Shown one piece after another: positions 23,601-31,284 of a DNA stretch of 35,200 nt. Origin of the DNA: CAMAXB01 sp041746615 (lineage in GTDB: Bacteria; Verrucomicrobiota; Verrucomicrobiia; Opitutales; Opitutaceae); contig JBGTGS010000072.1 in the NCBI GenBank assembly GCA_041746615.1, forward strand, positions 1 to 35,200. Reading direction: 5' to 3'. Position numbers and translations under genes: made by a program. Under the pieces are notes generated by a model. That model was not told the DNA's origin and searched no databases. It saw only the letters and a list, made by a program, of their open reading frames with translations. Every line of letters starts with the position of its first letter. The stretch's first letter is position 1.

Positions 23601-24362
23601 TCCGCCCCTCCCTTACTCATCGGTGAACCCTTCAACTTTCGCCTCGATTGGTGGACGACCGCATCGCAGGAAACTTCCGCGCTCAAGATTTGGGCCGGAT
23701 CGATGAAGGTGCTGGGTATAGCTCGTTCAATGAGCTACACCGTCGCGCAATCGCTCGCGTCGTGTCAGTCCGTGGAACACATCCTTCTTGAAACCTGCGC
23801 AGCTTACGACCCTTCGAAAATTGCAGGAAACAAAAAGAAGGCCGAAGCCGCCTATTCTCAGGCATTGCGGAAAGCGGAGGAAAAACAGGCCGAGGCCTTG
23901 AACAAGGCGGCAAAGGAAAAGTCGGGGGCAAAGCTCGAGAAAGAAAATGCCACGATCTCCAAGAAATTCGAAGAAGACCTGCTGAAAGCCAAGTTGAAGC
24001 GCGATTCTGTGAATCTTTTGAAGGGAGCCAAAAAGGAACCGTTCTATTTCGACGCCAATCGAGGCCCAAACTCGGACGCCCGCGATGTAGGTTTCTCCAC
24101 CAACGATCTTGGCCTCGAAACTCTCGCCGCACCCGCCGCCGAGTTTCTCACGCTCGTCGGTCTCCAACGCGCCATTCCCGAGCCGTCCGGCGACCGTCTC
24201 TTCGACTATCACCTTTGGCAAAAGCCCGTCCCCATTGCGCTGCTCGCTGCCGCCATCAACGGCCTCACGGATTCGCGTCCGCAACCGTCGTTCCGCTTCG
24301 AAAGCTGGTATCGCACCAGTCAGCGCAAGCACAAGGCGTTCCTTCCTGCCAAACCTCTCTGA
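20625..24362 (+). CDS. cas3: Cas3 helicase-nuclease fused to a Cas8-like (GSU0052/Csb3-type) domain
   Basis: Effector helicase-nuclease of a type I-G CRISPR system; 1245 residues from the ATG at 20625 (a TTG at 20595 is in frame). The helicase comes first: Walker A PTGLGKT (41-47), DEAH (185-188), TSAGEVGVNL and the motif VI QRFGRVNRFG (382-391). The HD nuclease comes second: HDLGK (HD at 724-725), AAHHGR (HH 801-802) and AADYAAS (D857). This helicase-then-HD order is that of I-G Cas3. From about 890 a third part begins: LAVNPTNPGHYFACCGLFEL, the N-terminal motif of GSU0052-type proteins treated as Cas8 of this subtype, here without its own gene. It contains an acidic stretch and a lysine-rich coiled coil (about 1065-1135). 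csb1 starts 36 bases downstream. Confidence 0.92.
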   Translation: MQPHDFPKTFEALTGSPPFPWQSALYAKSVAGSIPDSTSIPTGLGKTSIIAVWLCALATKPSAIPRRLVYVVNRRTVVDQTTAEVERLCESLKQRSELSEFRNTLLSLCALPLPAPDAPPLAISTLRGQFADNGEWCADPARPAVVVGTVDMIGSGLLFSRYTRGFKTRPLYAGFLAQDALLVHDEAHLEPSFQSLVERIVATQKANGDLRKLHVIALTATNRQEISNNTAPFTISEADQENETVRKRIHAAKKLSLIPLDESDTLADQLVTRAKAKPDGRAVLVFTRSVETTLKVAAELNKGEQKGTVAALTGTMRGRERDALVSENSVFQRFLPDKDRAKNIEPRTGTVYLVATSAGEVGVNLSADDLVCDLSTYESMAQRFGRVNRFGLREDSEITVVHETSFDSAKPIEAARERTLALLQQLHGSASPAALDKLPADARAAAFSPPPKRREASDIQFDAWALTSIRKPVAARPPIAPYLHGEAEWQPPETHLAWRDDRDFAHIADHAIEGFLETFPLHTRELLRDNTDRIVEALGNLVAACQYRDNPLHDAWLIDEFGSVTALPFASFALSAKPKKDRSRDEEADLKSIKELIADATLLLPSSLGGLDSMGMLSPFAKIPASDCSGIERRESDTPENAADFSLVISEEDAEVPRYHLWFAPKSATAPKRTNSATAPESLDAHTNAVTANAAAIGEKLFPGTAPVGAPDLKRCLLVAARLHDLGKNRPQWQRNLGNLDYDPANPATNFAKSGGKMRPRNVAEQYRHEFGSLLDAEHHPDLHGLNEVEREITLHLVAAHHGRARPHFPAEESFDYSGNITAPLVAADTPRRFARLQKHFGRWGLAWLESLLRAADYAASADIVAPAALSFANRTAVSLPHPPTQITPLPVPTATLAVNPTNPGHYFACCGLFELAARPRLFPDAVAWFEKTDTGFRFHLANTPQLTGLLERITAAEITADEDTVRAAAAEPNDADEADEDADEKESEKEASAPPLLIGEPFNFRLDWWTTASQETSALKIWAGSMKVLGIARSMSYTVAQSLASCQSVEHILLETCAAYDPSKIAGNKKKAEAAYSQALRKAEEKQAEALNKAAKEKSGAKLEKENATISKKFEEDLLKAKLKRDSVNLLKGAKKEPFYFDANRGPNSDARDVGFSTNDLGLETLAAPAAEFLTLVGLQRAIPEPSGDRLFDYHLWQKPVPIALLAAAINGLTDSRPQPSFRFESWYRTSQRKHKAFLPAKPL

Positions 24363-24398
24363 CCATTCACCGCACCACCAACCCAATACACATCCACC

Positions 24399-25541
24399 AT
24401 GAGCAACACCAATTCCGCACTCGCCCAGTTCGACAACCTGCTCGCCACCGAAGGCCCTGCCGCCCTCGTCGTTCGTGAGCACCTGATCCCCGTGGAAGGC
24501 TCCGACGCCGTGCTTTTCCCCGCGACCTACGCCGACATCGGTTACAACATCGACTACGAAAACCCGCGCGAGCGCACCGGCCGCAATGTCTGCCTCATCG
24601 ACAGCGTCGGCTCCCAAGCCAACCGAATCGAGCCGCTATTTAAAGAGTCCCCTTACGCCGAGCTTGTCCCTCAAATCGTGATCAAGGCGGGCGAAAAGGA
24701 AATCAACCTGCTCGACGCCGGACACCGCGCTGGCGATGCCCTCGCTCGTTGCTCTGCTCTCCAAGACGACCTTAAGGCCGCCTTTGCCGCGGTCCTCAAG
24801 GGGAACGCCGTCCCGCTCGCGAAAATTGCCCCGACCTCGCTCGTCTTTGGCGTCTGGGATTCCCGCGACAGCCAGGCCAAGCTCCCTCGCCTCATCGCCT
24901 CCACCATCCGCGCCTACGACGTTCGCAAACTCACTCGCTCGGCCCAATACTGGGCGGGCGGCAGCAGCTCGCCTAACCCTACTTACGACGACCCATCGCT
25001 GCTCGGCCCCATCACCGACAAGAACGACAAGGAAAGTCGGTCAACAGCCGGCTTTACCCACGTTCCATCCACCGGTGCTCATGGCGGCGTGATTGCGGAT
25101 GGAGGAATTCGTCGAGATGCGGTTCTTGCCCTCTCCGCGCTGAAACTGCTCCGCGCCGACACGCCGGAAAACACCACAAAACTCCGCCGCTACATTCTCG
25201 GACTCGCCCTCGTCGCGTTCACAAAACTTCCGCTCGAATACTACCGCCAAGGCACGATCCTAGTCCGCGACCCGGATACGGAAAAGAAACGTGAATTCAA
25301 AACCGTACATGCTGACGGCACCCGCGCCGACGCTGCCATTACCCACGAAGCCGCACTTGCCTTCTCACAAGCCGCCGCCGCCGAATTTGTTGTCGGCGAA
25401 GGCAAGACGGTGCCCTTCGACGCCGCCAAAGCCATAGCCGACCTCAAGGGCGGCGACGAAAAGAAGGCTAAAAAGGCCGCCAAGGGCAAAGCACCGTCAA
25501 ACACAACGGCTGGCACCGCGGAATCGGCGGCGAGCGAGTAA
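24399..25541 (+). CDS. csb1: Type I-G Cas7 backbone protein Csb1 (GSU0053 family)
   Basis: Cas7-type RAMP protein that would coat the crRNA as the backbone of the Cascade complex. The 380 residues contain Csb1 hallmarks: REHLIPVEGSDAVLFPATYA, NVCLIDSVGSQANRIEPLFK, INLLDAGHRAGDALARCS, TSLVFGVWDSRDSQAKLPRL, IASTIRAYDVRKLTRSAQYW. The last 35 residues are a lysine/alanine-rich tail of low complexity (DEKKAKKAAKGKAPSN). The start ATG at 24399 follows cas3 by 36 bases and the stop is 24 bases before csb2, so the three form one operon. Assignment is secure. Confidence 0.93.
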   Translation: MSNTNSALAQFDNLLATEGPAALVVREHLIPVEGSDAVLFPATYADIGYNIDYENPRERTGRNVCLIDSVGSQANRIEPLFKESPYAELVPQIVIKAGEKEINLLDAGHRAGDALARCSALQDDLKAAFAAVLKGNAVPLAKIAPTSLVFGVWDSRDSQAKLPRLIASTIRAYDVRKLTRSAQYWAGGSSSPNPTYDDPSLLGPITDKNDKESRSTAGFTHVPSTGAHGGVIADGGIRRDAVLALSALKLLRADTPENTTKLRRYILGLALVAFTKLPLEYYRQGTILVRDPDTEKKREFKTVHADGTRADAAITHEAALAFSQAAAAEFVVGEGKTVPFDAAKAIADLKGGDEKKAKKAAKGKAPSNTTAGTAESAASE

Positions 25542-25565
25542 AGCTAACTGAACGAATCACCACCC

Positions 25566-27161
25566 ATGCCCTCTTTCCTCAAAATCTCCGTCTGCTTCCT
25601 GCTGGACGAGTTTGACGGACGCGGCGACGGCGGCGAACCGGAATGGCCACCCTCGCCATTACGCCTATTCCAAACGCTCACCAACTCCGCCGCTCGCCTC
25701 GGAATGGACGCCTTCGTCCCGGCCCTGGAAGTCCTCGAACAACTGCCACCGCCCACCGTCGTCGCCAGCAAACCTGCCTCCATGCAGCCGCGCTATGGCT
25801 TCAAGACATTCGTCCCAAACAACGTCGGCGACCTGGTGGCAAAATCGTGGACCGGAGGACGAGAAAACGACATCGCCAACTATCGCGCCGCCAAAGAAAT
25901 CCGCCCCACCCGCCTCCCGGATAATGCCGTCGTCGCCTACTCGTGGGAAATCAACGGCGCGCCGCCTCCCCATTTCTTTGATCACATCCGTCAGCTCGCA
26001 CGCGCAATTTCCGCGTTTGGCTGGGGCGTCAACATGGTCGTGGCCGACGCTATTGTCGTCGAATCAGGAGCCGTAACCGACACCAGTGGTGACACCGAAA
26101 AATGGTTTCCGGCCGACAACGGCATTGCCGCGTTACGCGTCCCCGTAAGCGGCACACTCGCCGCCTTGGAGGATCGGCATAAGGCGTTTCTCGCACGCCT
26201 TCCCACAGCCCCCGACGGCAGCCAGTTTTTCCGTCCCGTCCCGCCACTTGAGCACTTCCGTGTTCTCACTTATCGGCGCGAAACCGATCCCGTCCGACCG
26301 CCCTTCGCCGTCTTCGCGCTACGCCAGTTGGACGACTCCGGTTTCCGCGCTTTCGATTTCGTCCGTCGCGGCCTTCACGTCGCCGCCATGTTGCGCCACG
26401 TCGCGGGCGGGGTCGATATCGCCCGCTCGATAGGCTGGAACGACGCCCAAATCGCCCGCCTTGTCCACGGCCACAACGAGGACGTGTCGTCCACTTCGCC
26501 GAACACACGGCTTCAATTCTTGCCGCTCCCCAGCATCGAAGCTCGAGGCGAAGGGAAAGCCCACGTTGTCGGCCCCATTCGTCGCGTCCTCATCACCGCC
26601 ACTGGCCCTATGAAGCATGATGAATTTCGCCGTATCGTGCAGCGCTTGGATGGACTCGATTTGATCGACGAGAAAACCAACAGCCCTGCCACGCTGCTCT
26701 CACGTCTCCCCGACTCCGACAAGCTCACCAAGGACAACTACCTCGCGTCATCTACCACTTGGGCCACCGTCACGCCGGTCGTCCTGCCCGGTTACGACGA
26801 CCCGCGCAAACTTCGCCAACGCCTTCGTGGAAGACCCGGCCTAACGGCTGAGGAGAAAAACGCTCTCGTTGCGAAACTCGACCAACGCATCGACCACCTT
26901 CTCCGCAAGGCTCTTTGCCAAGCCGGTTTTTCAGGAACCATCACCCGTCACGCCGGCATCGAGTGGCGTGGTTCCGGTTATCTGCCCGGCACTGATCTCG
27001 CCTCACGCTACATGACCGGCGACCAGCACCGCCGATTCAGAAAGCTCCATGTCCGTATCCAGTTTCGCAACGAGTACGGACAACCCTTGTCCATCCCCGG
27101 CCCGCTCTGTCTCGGCGGCGGCAAGTTCTCCGGCACCGGCCTCTTCGCCGCGATCGCTTGA
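25566..27161 (+). CDS. csb2: Type I-G Cas5-Cas6 fusion Csb2 (GSU0054 family)
   Basis: RAMP protein that combines the Cas5 role (binding the crRNA 5' end) with the Cas6 role (cutting pre-crRNA). The 531 residues start with SFLKISVCFLLDEFDGRGDG and EPEWPPSPLRLFQTL, the Csb2 N-terminus, and continue with RGLHVAAMLRHVAGG. They end with a glycine-rich RAMP loop, PGPLCLGGGKFSGTGLF. Length is usual for the family. Histidines that could serve in RNA cleavage are present (for example ITRHAGIEWRG) but the catalytic one cannot be chosen by eye. It is the last gene of the effector operon before the accessory cargo. Confidence 0.92.
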   Translation: MPSFLKISVCFLLDEFDGRGDGGEPEWPPSPLRLFQTLTNSAARLGMDAFVPALEVLEQLPPPTVVASKPASMQPRYGFKTFVPNNVGDLVAKSWTGGRENDIANYRAAKEIRPTRLPDNAVVAYSWEINGAPPPHFFDHIRQLARAISAFGWGVNMVVADAIVVESGAVTDTSGDTEKWFPADNGIAALRVPVSGTLAALEDRHKAFLARLPTAPDGSQFFRPVPPLEHFRVLTYRRETDPVRPPFAVFALRQLDDSGFRAFDFVRRGLHVAAMLRHVAGGVDIARSIGWNDAQIARLVHGHNEDVSSTSPNTRLQFLPLPSIEARGEGKAHVVGPIRRVLITATGPMKHDEFRRIVQRLDGLDLIDEKTNSPATLLSRLPDSDKLTKDNYLASSTTWATVTPVVLPGYDDPRKLRQRLRGRPGLTAEEKNALVAKLDQRIDHLLRKALCQAGFSGTITRHAGIEWRGSGYLPGTDLASRYMTGDQHRRFRKLHVRIQFRNEYGQPLSIPGPLCLGGGKFSGTGLFAAIA

Positions 27162-27216
27162 CCCACACCGCCCACTTCGGCCTCGGGCTTTTCGTCCCGG
27201 TGGACTGAGTCTTGTC

Positions 27217-27228
27217 CCGATCTCCTCA
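27217..27228 (+). repeat. Direct repeat CCGATCTCCTCA, upstream copy
   Basis: This 12-base word occurs again at 28521-28532, on the other side of the broken DUF1016 gene. In both places a C-rich stretch with GCCAGA and CCCC words follows and an ATG comes about 70-100 bases later. The pair may mark the edges of an inserted cassette or be two copies of a promoter/leader element. Confidence 0.35.
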
Positions 27229-27326
27229 TACCGATCTCCAACCGCGTGAGGCCGTCTTTACGCGGCCCACGTCTCCGACCCACCCCCCAGACGCCAGATC
27301 CTGGACCCCGGACCCGATTGCCTCCC

Positions 27327-28694
27327 ATGAACTACGTCGCCCTCATCTCCGCCATCGCCAGCGCGCATGACCAGGCGCTCGCCGGGGCTGCCGGGGCCGT
27401 CAATCGCCACCTCATCCTCCGCAATTGGCTCATCGGCGCCTACTTGGTTGAGTTCGAGCAGGCGGGAGAGGACCGGGCGAAGTATGGCACAAGCTTGCTT
27501 AAGAGAGTGGCTACCGATCTCAGGGCTCGGGACATTTCCGGCTGCGCCGTGCGCATGCTCGAACGTATGCGTGTTCTCTATCTCTCTTATCCCCAGCTTC
27601 GTGAGGCGATTCCGTCACCACTGGCGACGATATCTCGTATTCCGGCTGCGGTGAATAAGTTAGGGATTTCGCCACCGGCGGTGACGAAATTAACTAAGAC
27701 CAAAACCGGCCCTCGCGGGTTGCCGGTCCAAATGCTCCTGCAACTCTCTTGGACGCACCTCGTGGATCTCCTCGCCATCGACGATCCGTGGAAGCGCGCC
27801 TTCTACGAAAACGAATGCCTCAAGGACCATTGGTCCAAGCGCTAGCTCCAGCGCCAGATCGGCGCCCTGCTCTACGAGCGCACCGGGCTTTCCACCGACA
27901 AACAGGCCGTGATCGACGCCGGGCGCCAACAGTCCGTCGCCGTTCCCCAGTTTATCGCCGATCTGATCCGTGACCCCTATGTGCTCGAATTCACCGGCCT
28001 CGCGGAAAAAACCCACTATCTGGAATCCGACCTCGAAAAGGCGCTGCTCGACCACCTTCAGTCCTTCCTGCTCGAACTGGGCGCGGGGTTCTGCTTCGAG
28101 GCGCGGCAAAAGCGCATCACGGTCGGGAACGAGCATGACTACCTCGACTTGGTCTTCTACCATCGCATCCTGCGCTGCCACCTGCTGATCGACCTGAAGA
28201 CCCGCGCCTTCCAGCATGGCGATGCCGGGCAGATGAATTTTTACCTGAACTACTGGAAGGACCGGCTGGTGCAGCCCGGCGATCAGCCACCCGTCGGCCT
28301 GCTCCTTTGCACCGACAAGGACCAGACCAAAGTCGAATACGCCACCGGAGGCCTCGATCACCAACTCTTCGTCTCCCGCTACCTCGTCGCCCTGCCCAAA
28401 CCGGAGGAACTCGAGCGCCTCATCGAAACCGACCGCGCCATCTGGGAGCAGCATCACAGCCATGCCACGACCGGGTTTAGAAAGCCCGTCCGCCCCGGCA
28501 CCGGTTATAAGCGTCCCCTGCCGATCTCCTCACCGCCGAATCCGCCCTCCAACGCCAGACGCTTAACCCCAGATCCAATCCACCCTCTCTCCCTCTATTC
28601 TCATGCAGGAACATCACTTCCAAATCCAACACGGCGATTTCACCGCCGAACTCGTCATCGGCGGCGACTGTTCGCTCTACGCGTTCGCCGCTGA
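27327..28694 (+). pseudogene. DUF1016/YhcG-type PD-(D/E)XK nuclease with an in-frame amber codon
   Basis: From the ATG at 27327 the first 172 codons encode a DUF1016 N-terminal domain (HLILRNWLIGAYLVEFEQAG, LKRVATDLRARDISGCAVRM, QLSWTHLVDLLAIDD, AFYENECLKDHWSKR). Codon 173 is TAG (27843-27845). The same frame then continues without a gap: LQRQIGALLYERTGLSTDKQ, then the nuclease domain with ITVGNEHDYLDLVFYHR and the catalytic IDLKTRAF. Relatives have WS-R-ELQRQI here, so the stop replaces a glutamate (GAG to TAG). The last 70 residues before 28694 are run-on sequence rich in proline and arginine, so the original C-terminus is also damaged. It is probably inactive unless UAG is read through. 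Confidence 0.88.
28521..28532 (+). repeat. Direct repeat CCGATCTCCTCA, downstream copy
   Basis: Second copy of the 12-base word at 27217-27228. It lies within the run-on tail of the DUF1016 frame, 70 bases before the small ORF at 28603. Confidence 0.35.
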
Positions 28695-28749
28695 TGACTA
28701 TTGCCAGTCAAGCGAGGGGACGCCGTCCGTGGCTGCTATCTCGCTTTGA
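28603..28749 (+). CDS. Small ORF or N-terminal gene fragment (48 residues)
   Basis: The frame from the ATG at 28603 encodes MQEHHFQIQHGDFTAELVIG and DCSLYAFAADDYCQ, which looks like the ordered start of a real protein, then stops at 28749 after a less ordered tail. It may be the truncated start of a gene whose remainder was lost when its neighbour was placed or deleted. It overlaps the run-on tail of the DUF1016 frame and the long upstream extension of the following gene. I do not recognise a family. Confidence 0.3.
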   Translation: MQEHHFQIQHGDFTAELVIGGDCSLYAFAADDYCQSSEGTPSVAAISL

Positions 28750-28778
28750 CTCGCCGAAGCAGCCGCTCGGTTGCTCCC

Positions 28779-29696
28779 ATGAAAACCTCCATGGACCGCG
28801 ACGTCCACCATCGGGCTCTTCAACGGGCTTTGGAGCTCGGTCGGGACAGCGACCCGGCGGCCCTGCCTGAGCTGGTGCGACTCCTCGCGATGCCTTCGGC
28901 CGAGATTCGTCGCCTCACCGTCTCCGCCATCGGCAAGCTCGCCGGCTTCGGCGCCGATCCGTCAGCCGCCGTGCAGGCGCTTGCGCCGGTGGCCTTGCGT
29001 GACCCACATCCCCAAGCGCAGCAATATGCCCTCAAGGCGCTCAAAGCCTATGGTGCTGTGGCCGCGACTCATCTCCACGACCTCGACGATCTGGCTGCCA
29101 ACGAGCAGGCCAAGGACTACGTCCGCCGTGCCGCTCACTCCGCTGCTGAGGCCATCCGTGAATCCGTGCGCCTCGAGCAGGAGGGTGCCCGCCACCGTTG
29201 TGACCGTTGCGGACACGACACCACCCCGGAGGAGCATGCCCGCAGTCGCCAGGCCTTCCAGCGCACTTTCTGCGACCGGTGCTTCGACGAGGTCTTCCTC
29301 GACCGCCGGAACTTCGAGACCAAGGTCGAACTCAAGAAGACCATCGTCGCCGGGGCTGGCACCCTCGTCCAATCCGATGGCGAGCGCCTCATCGCCGACT
29401 GGCTCGCCGCGCATAACATCGCCTATCGCTACGACGAACGGTATCGCATCCTCAGCGGACATGCGATCCGGCCCGATTTCTATTTGCCCGAACTCGATCT
29501 CTACATCGAGTATTGGGGCATGGACACCGCCGACTACAAAATCGGCATGCTCAAGAAGCAGCAGCTCTACCAGCAAGAGGGCAAACGTCTCATCTCCCTC
29601 TATCCCGCTGACAAGCCGCGCCTCGACGCCGTGCTCCGCACCAAATTCGCCCTCTTCGGCCACTCTCTTCCCCCCGGCGTTCGCGATCAAAAGTGA
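28779..29696 (+). CDS. HEAT-like repeats plus zinc finger plus PD-(D/E)XK nuclease
   Basis: A 305-residue protein from the ATG at 28779. Residues about 10-130 are helical repeats of HEAT type (LPELVRLLAMPSAEIRRLTV, SAIGKLAGFG, ALRDPHPQAQQYALKALKAY). A four-cysteine zinc finger follows: CDRC (141-144) and CDRC (165-168). The C-terminal part has a restriction-endonuclease fold signature: SDGERLIADWLAAHNIAYRY (E202), AIRPDFYLPELDLYIEYWGM (D233, E244) and lysines at 259-260. This version of the core is common in nucleases attached to UvrD/HelD helicases. Its place between csb2 and cas4-cas1 suggests a role in defence or DNA processing. The frame is open upstream to 28701. No exact family is recognised for this domain combination. 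Confidence 0.78.
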   Translation: MKTSMDRDVHHRALQRALELGRDSDPAALPELVRLLAMPSAEIRRLTVSAIGKLAGFGADPSAAVQALAPVALRDPHPQAQQYALKALKAYGAVAATHLHDLDDLAANEQAKDYVRRAAHSAAEAIRESVRLEQEGARHRCDRCGHDTTPEEHARSRQAFQRTFCDRCFDEVFLDRRNFETKVELKKTIVAGAGTLVQSDGERLIADWLAAHNIAYRYDERYRILSGHAIRPDFYLPELDLYIEYWGMDTADYKIGMLKKQQLYQQEGKRLISLYPADKPRLDAVLRTKFALFGHSLPPGVRDQK

Positions 29697-29737
29697 GCCA
29701 GCCTGACCGTCATTAAACATATGCCGATCCACTCACC

Positions 29738-29986
29738 ATGGCCAAGAAGCCCAAGAAAAAGCTCACTGCCGCGCAGCGCCGGGAAAAGAAGCAGCGCAAG
29801 AAAGAATTCATGATGATTTTCATCAACGGCAAACAGAAGCGCGTCCGTCGTCCCCCGACGATCGAGGGCCTGTCCGAAGACGAGTTCATCCGACGCAACG
29901 CCGATCCGATCAGGCTGCACCAGCACGGCTATTGGGGACTCCTTGACGAGATGTACAATCCGCCCGATCGACCGGAGGCCACTTGA
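29738..29986 (+). CDS. Small basic conserved protein, unknown function
   Basis: An 82-residue protein with a very lysine/arginine-rich start (KKPKKKLTAAQRREKKQRKK) followed by an ordered part, FMMIFINGKQKRVRRPPTIE and GLSEDEFIRRNADPIRLHQH. The basic tail suggests binding to nucleic acid or ribosome. I recall similar short proteins with the GKQKRVKRPPTIDGL motif as uncharacterised genes in several phyla. It follows the HEAT-nuclease gene by 41 bases and precedes another unknown gene by 39, so the three may be one unit. Confidence 0.65.
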   Translation: MAKKPKKKLTAAQRREKKQRKKEFMMIFINGKQKRVRRPPTIEGLSEDEFIRRNADPIRLHQHGYWGLLDEMYNPPDRPEAT

Positions 29987-30025
29987 ACAAGCGGCGGCAA
30001 CCCGAACCTGCTCCAACCATTTCTC

Positions 30026-30529
30026 ATGAGCTTTCCCTTCATCGCATACTACAAGCGGTTTCCCGACTTCCCTGAAACAATGTCGATCGAGGTTCAGCCG
30101 GGAAGTCCGATCCTCTTCCCCGGAGTCTTCCATTTTATCGAGCACTATTGCAGTAACCCCGCGTGTGACTGCCGGCGAGTCCGGATCGTCGTCGTCGAAG
30201 GTGGAGACCTGTCCAAACCACTTTCGACGATGGATTGGGGTTTTGAGATGTCGGATTACTACCAACAATGGACGGCGGATGAGAAATCGGCGGAGTGGCT
30301 TGTCGCCGGTTTTCTCGATCCGGACAGCCCCCAGTCCGAATACTCGGGCACTTGTCTGGATTTCTTGCGCCATCTGGTCACCACCGGTGACAACTCCTGG
30401 GATGCCGGGATCCGGGATCGCTACTTCAAATTCAAGGCTTCATTGGGGGAGCCCGCGACCGGTGGTCCGCCCGCAGCCCCCTGCCTGCAAGGTGCACGGT
30501 TCCGGGGTGAGACCGTGAATGAGGAATGA
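30026..30529 (+). CDS. Conserved protein with CxxxxCDC motif, unknown function
   Basis: A 167-residue protein with no signal or membrane segment. A cysteine cluster, HFIEHYCSNPACDCRRVRIV (Cys-x4-Cys-x-Cys), resembles the metal-binding motifs of SEC-C-like or related small zinc proteins. LDFLRHLVTTGDNSWDAGIR is a helical region further on. The last 25 residues (PAAPCLQGARFRGETVNEE) are less ordered and may be altered, since a hairpin repeat begins five bases after the stop. Function unknown; the context is the accessory cargo of the cas locus. Confidence 0.65.
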   Translation: MSFPFIAYYKRFPDFPETMSIEVQPGSPILFPGVFHFIEHYCSNPACDCRRVRIVVVEGGDLSKPLSTMDWGFEMSDYYQQWTADEKSAEWLVAGFLDPDSPQSEYSGTCLDFLRHLVTTGDNSWDAGIRDRYFKFKASLGEPATGGPPAAPCLQGARFRGETVNEE

Positions 30530-30533
30530 GGTT

Positions 30534-30556
30534 AGGTTTTCGCGCAGCGAAAACCT
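30534..30556. repeat. Hairpin repeat AGGTTTTCGC-GCA-GCGAAAACCT
   Basis: A perfect 10-base stem (30534-30543 with 30547-30556) and three-base loop, followed by CCCGCTTG. A near copy with a shorter stem is at 32432-32452, followed by CTCGCTTC. Both sit in front of a gene start (30603 and 32494). Confidence 0.65.
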
Positions 30557-30602
30557 CCCGCTTGACCGGATCCGGCGATGTGACACATTGGACACAATCG
30601 CC

Positions 30603-30833
30603 ATGAAAACCGTATCCATCCGCGAGCGGCACACCCGCACCGGCCACTACGTTCGCCGTGCCGCCAAGGAACCGATCACCATCACTGATCGCGGCGAAAC
30701 CGTTGCCATCATCCAACCGGCCACTCCGGCCAATCGGGTCGGCAAGCCCTTCCCCAAGCGCAACCGCTCAGCCATGCCAGTCACCGACCTCGACTCTGCC
30801 ATCCTGATCTCCGAAGACCGCGACGGTCGATGA
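30603..30833 (+). CDS. Phd/YefM-type antitoxin
   Basis: A 76-residue antitoxin that should bind and block the PIN toxin encoded directly downstream and repress the pair's promoter. The N-terminus MKTVSIRERHTRTGHYVRRA and KEPITITDRGETVAIIQPA is the Phd/YefM DNA-binding fold: a short beta start, helices, then the ITxRGxxVAxI strand. The disordered C-terminus would wrap the toxin. Its stop overlaps the toxin start by four bases (ATGA at 30830-30833), typical for toxin-antitoxin pairs. The ATG at 30603 was chosen because the domain begins there; the frame is open to 30519. Confidence 0.85.
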   Translation: MKTVSIRERHTRTGHYVRRAAKEPITITDRGETVAIIQPATPANRVGKPFPKRNRSAMPVTDLDSAILISEDRDGR

Positions 30834-31270
30834 TCTACCTCGACAGCGCCTACATCGCCAAGTGCTACCTGCGGGAGCCCGGTTCGGATGCGGTACTCGA
30901 CCTCGTCGAGGCGTCCGCCGGGCGCACCTCCCTCCTGCTTGCGCTCACCGAAGTGCAATCGACCTTTCATCGCCAACTCCGTGAAGGCCGCCTCAACCAA
31001 GCCGCCTACCTCAAGGTCAGCCGACGTTTTGAAGACGATCAAGCAGCCGACCTCTGGTACTGGCTGCCGGTCACCGAATCCCTCGTGCGTGAATCGGTTG
31101 CCCGTCTTCAAACCCTCCCTCCAACAACCTTCTTGCGCTCTGCCGACTGCCTCCATCTCTGCGCGGCCGTCGAGGCCGGGTTCAAGGAAATCCATTCCAA
31201 CGACCGTCACCTCCTCGCCGCTGCGTCGCACTTTGGTCTGCGCGGCATCGACGTCACCACCGGCACCTGA
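30830..31270 (+). CDS. PIN-domain toxin (VapC-like ribonuclease)
   Basis: A 146-residue PIN nuclease expected to cut RNA when its antitoxin is lost. Acidic active-site residues are in place: D5 (IYLDSAYIAKCYL), E42 (ALTEVQSTFHR), D101 (RSADCLHLCAA) and D124 (HSNDRHLLAAA). Length is standard. It is coupled to the Phd-type antitoxin upstream by a four-base overlap. This first pair lies inside the cas locus, where toxin-antitoxin genes may help retain the island; that role is inferred. Confidence 0.87.
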   Translation: MIYLDSAYIAKCYLREPGSDAVLDLVEASAGRTSLLLALTEVQSTFHRQLREGRLNQAAYLKVSRRFEDDQAADLWYWLPVTESLVRESVARLQTLPPTTFLRSADCLHLCAAVEAGFKEIHSNDRHLLAAASHFGLRGIDVTTGT

Positions 31271-31284
31271 TTTCCCGGCCGGCC

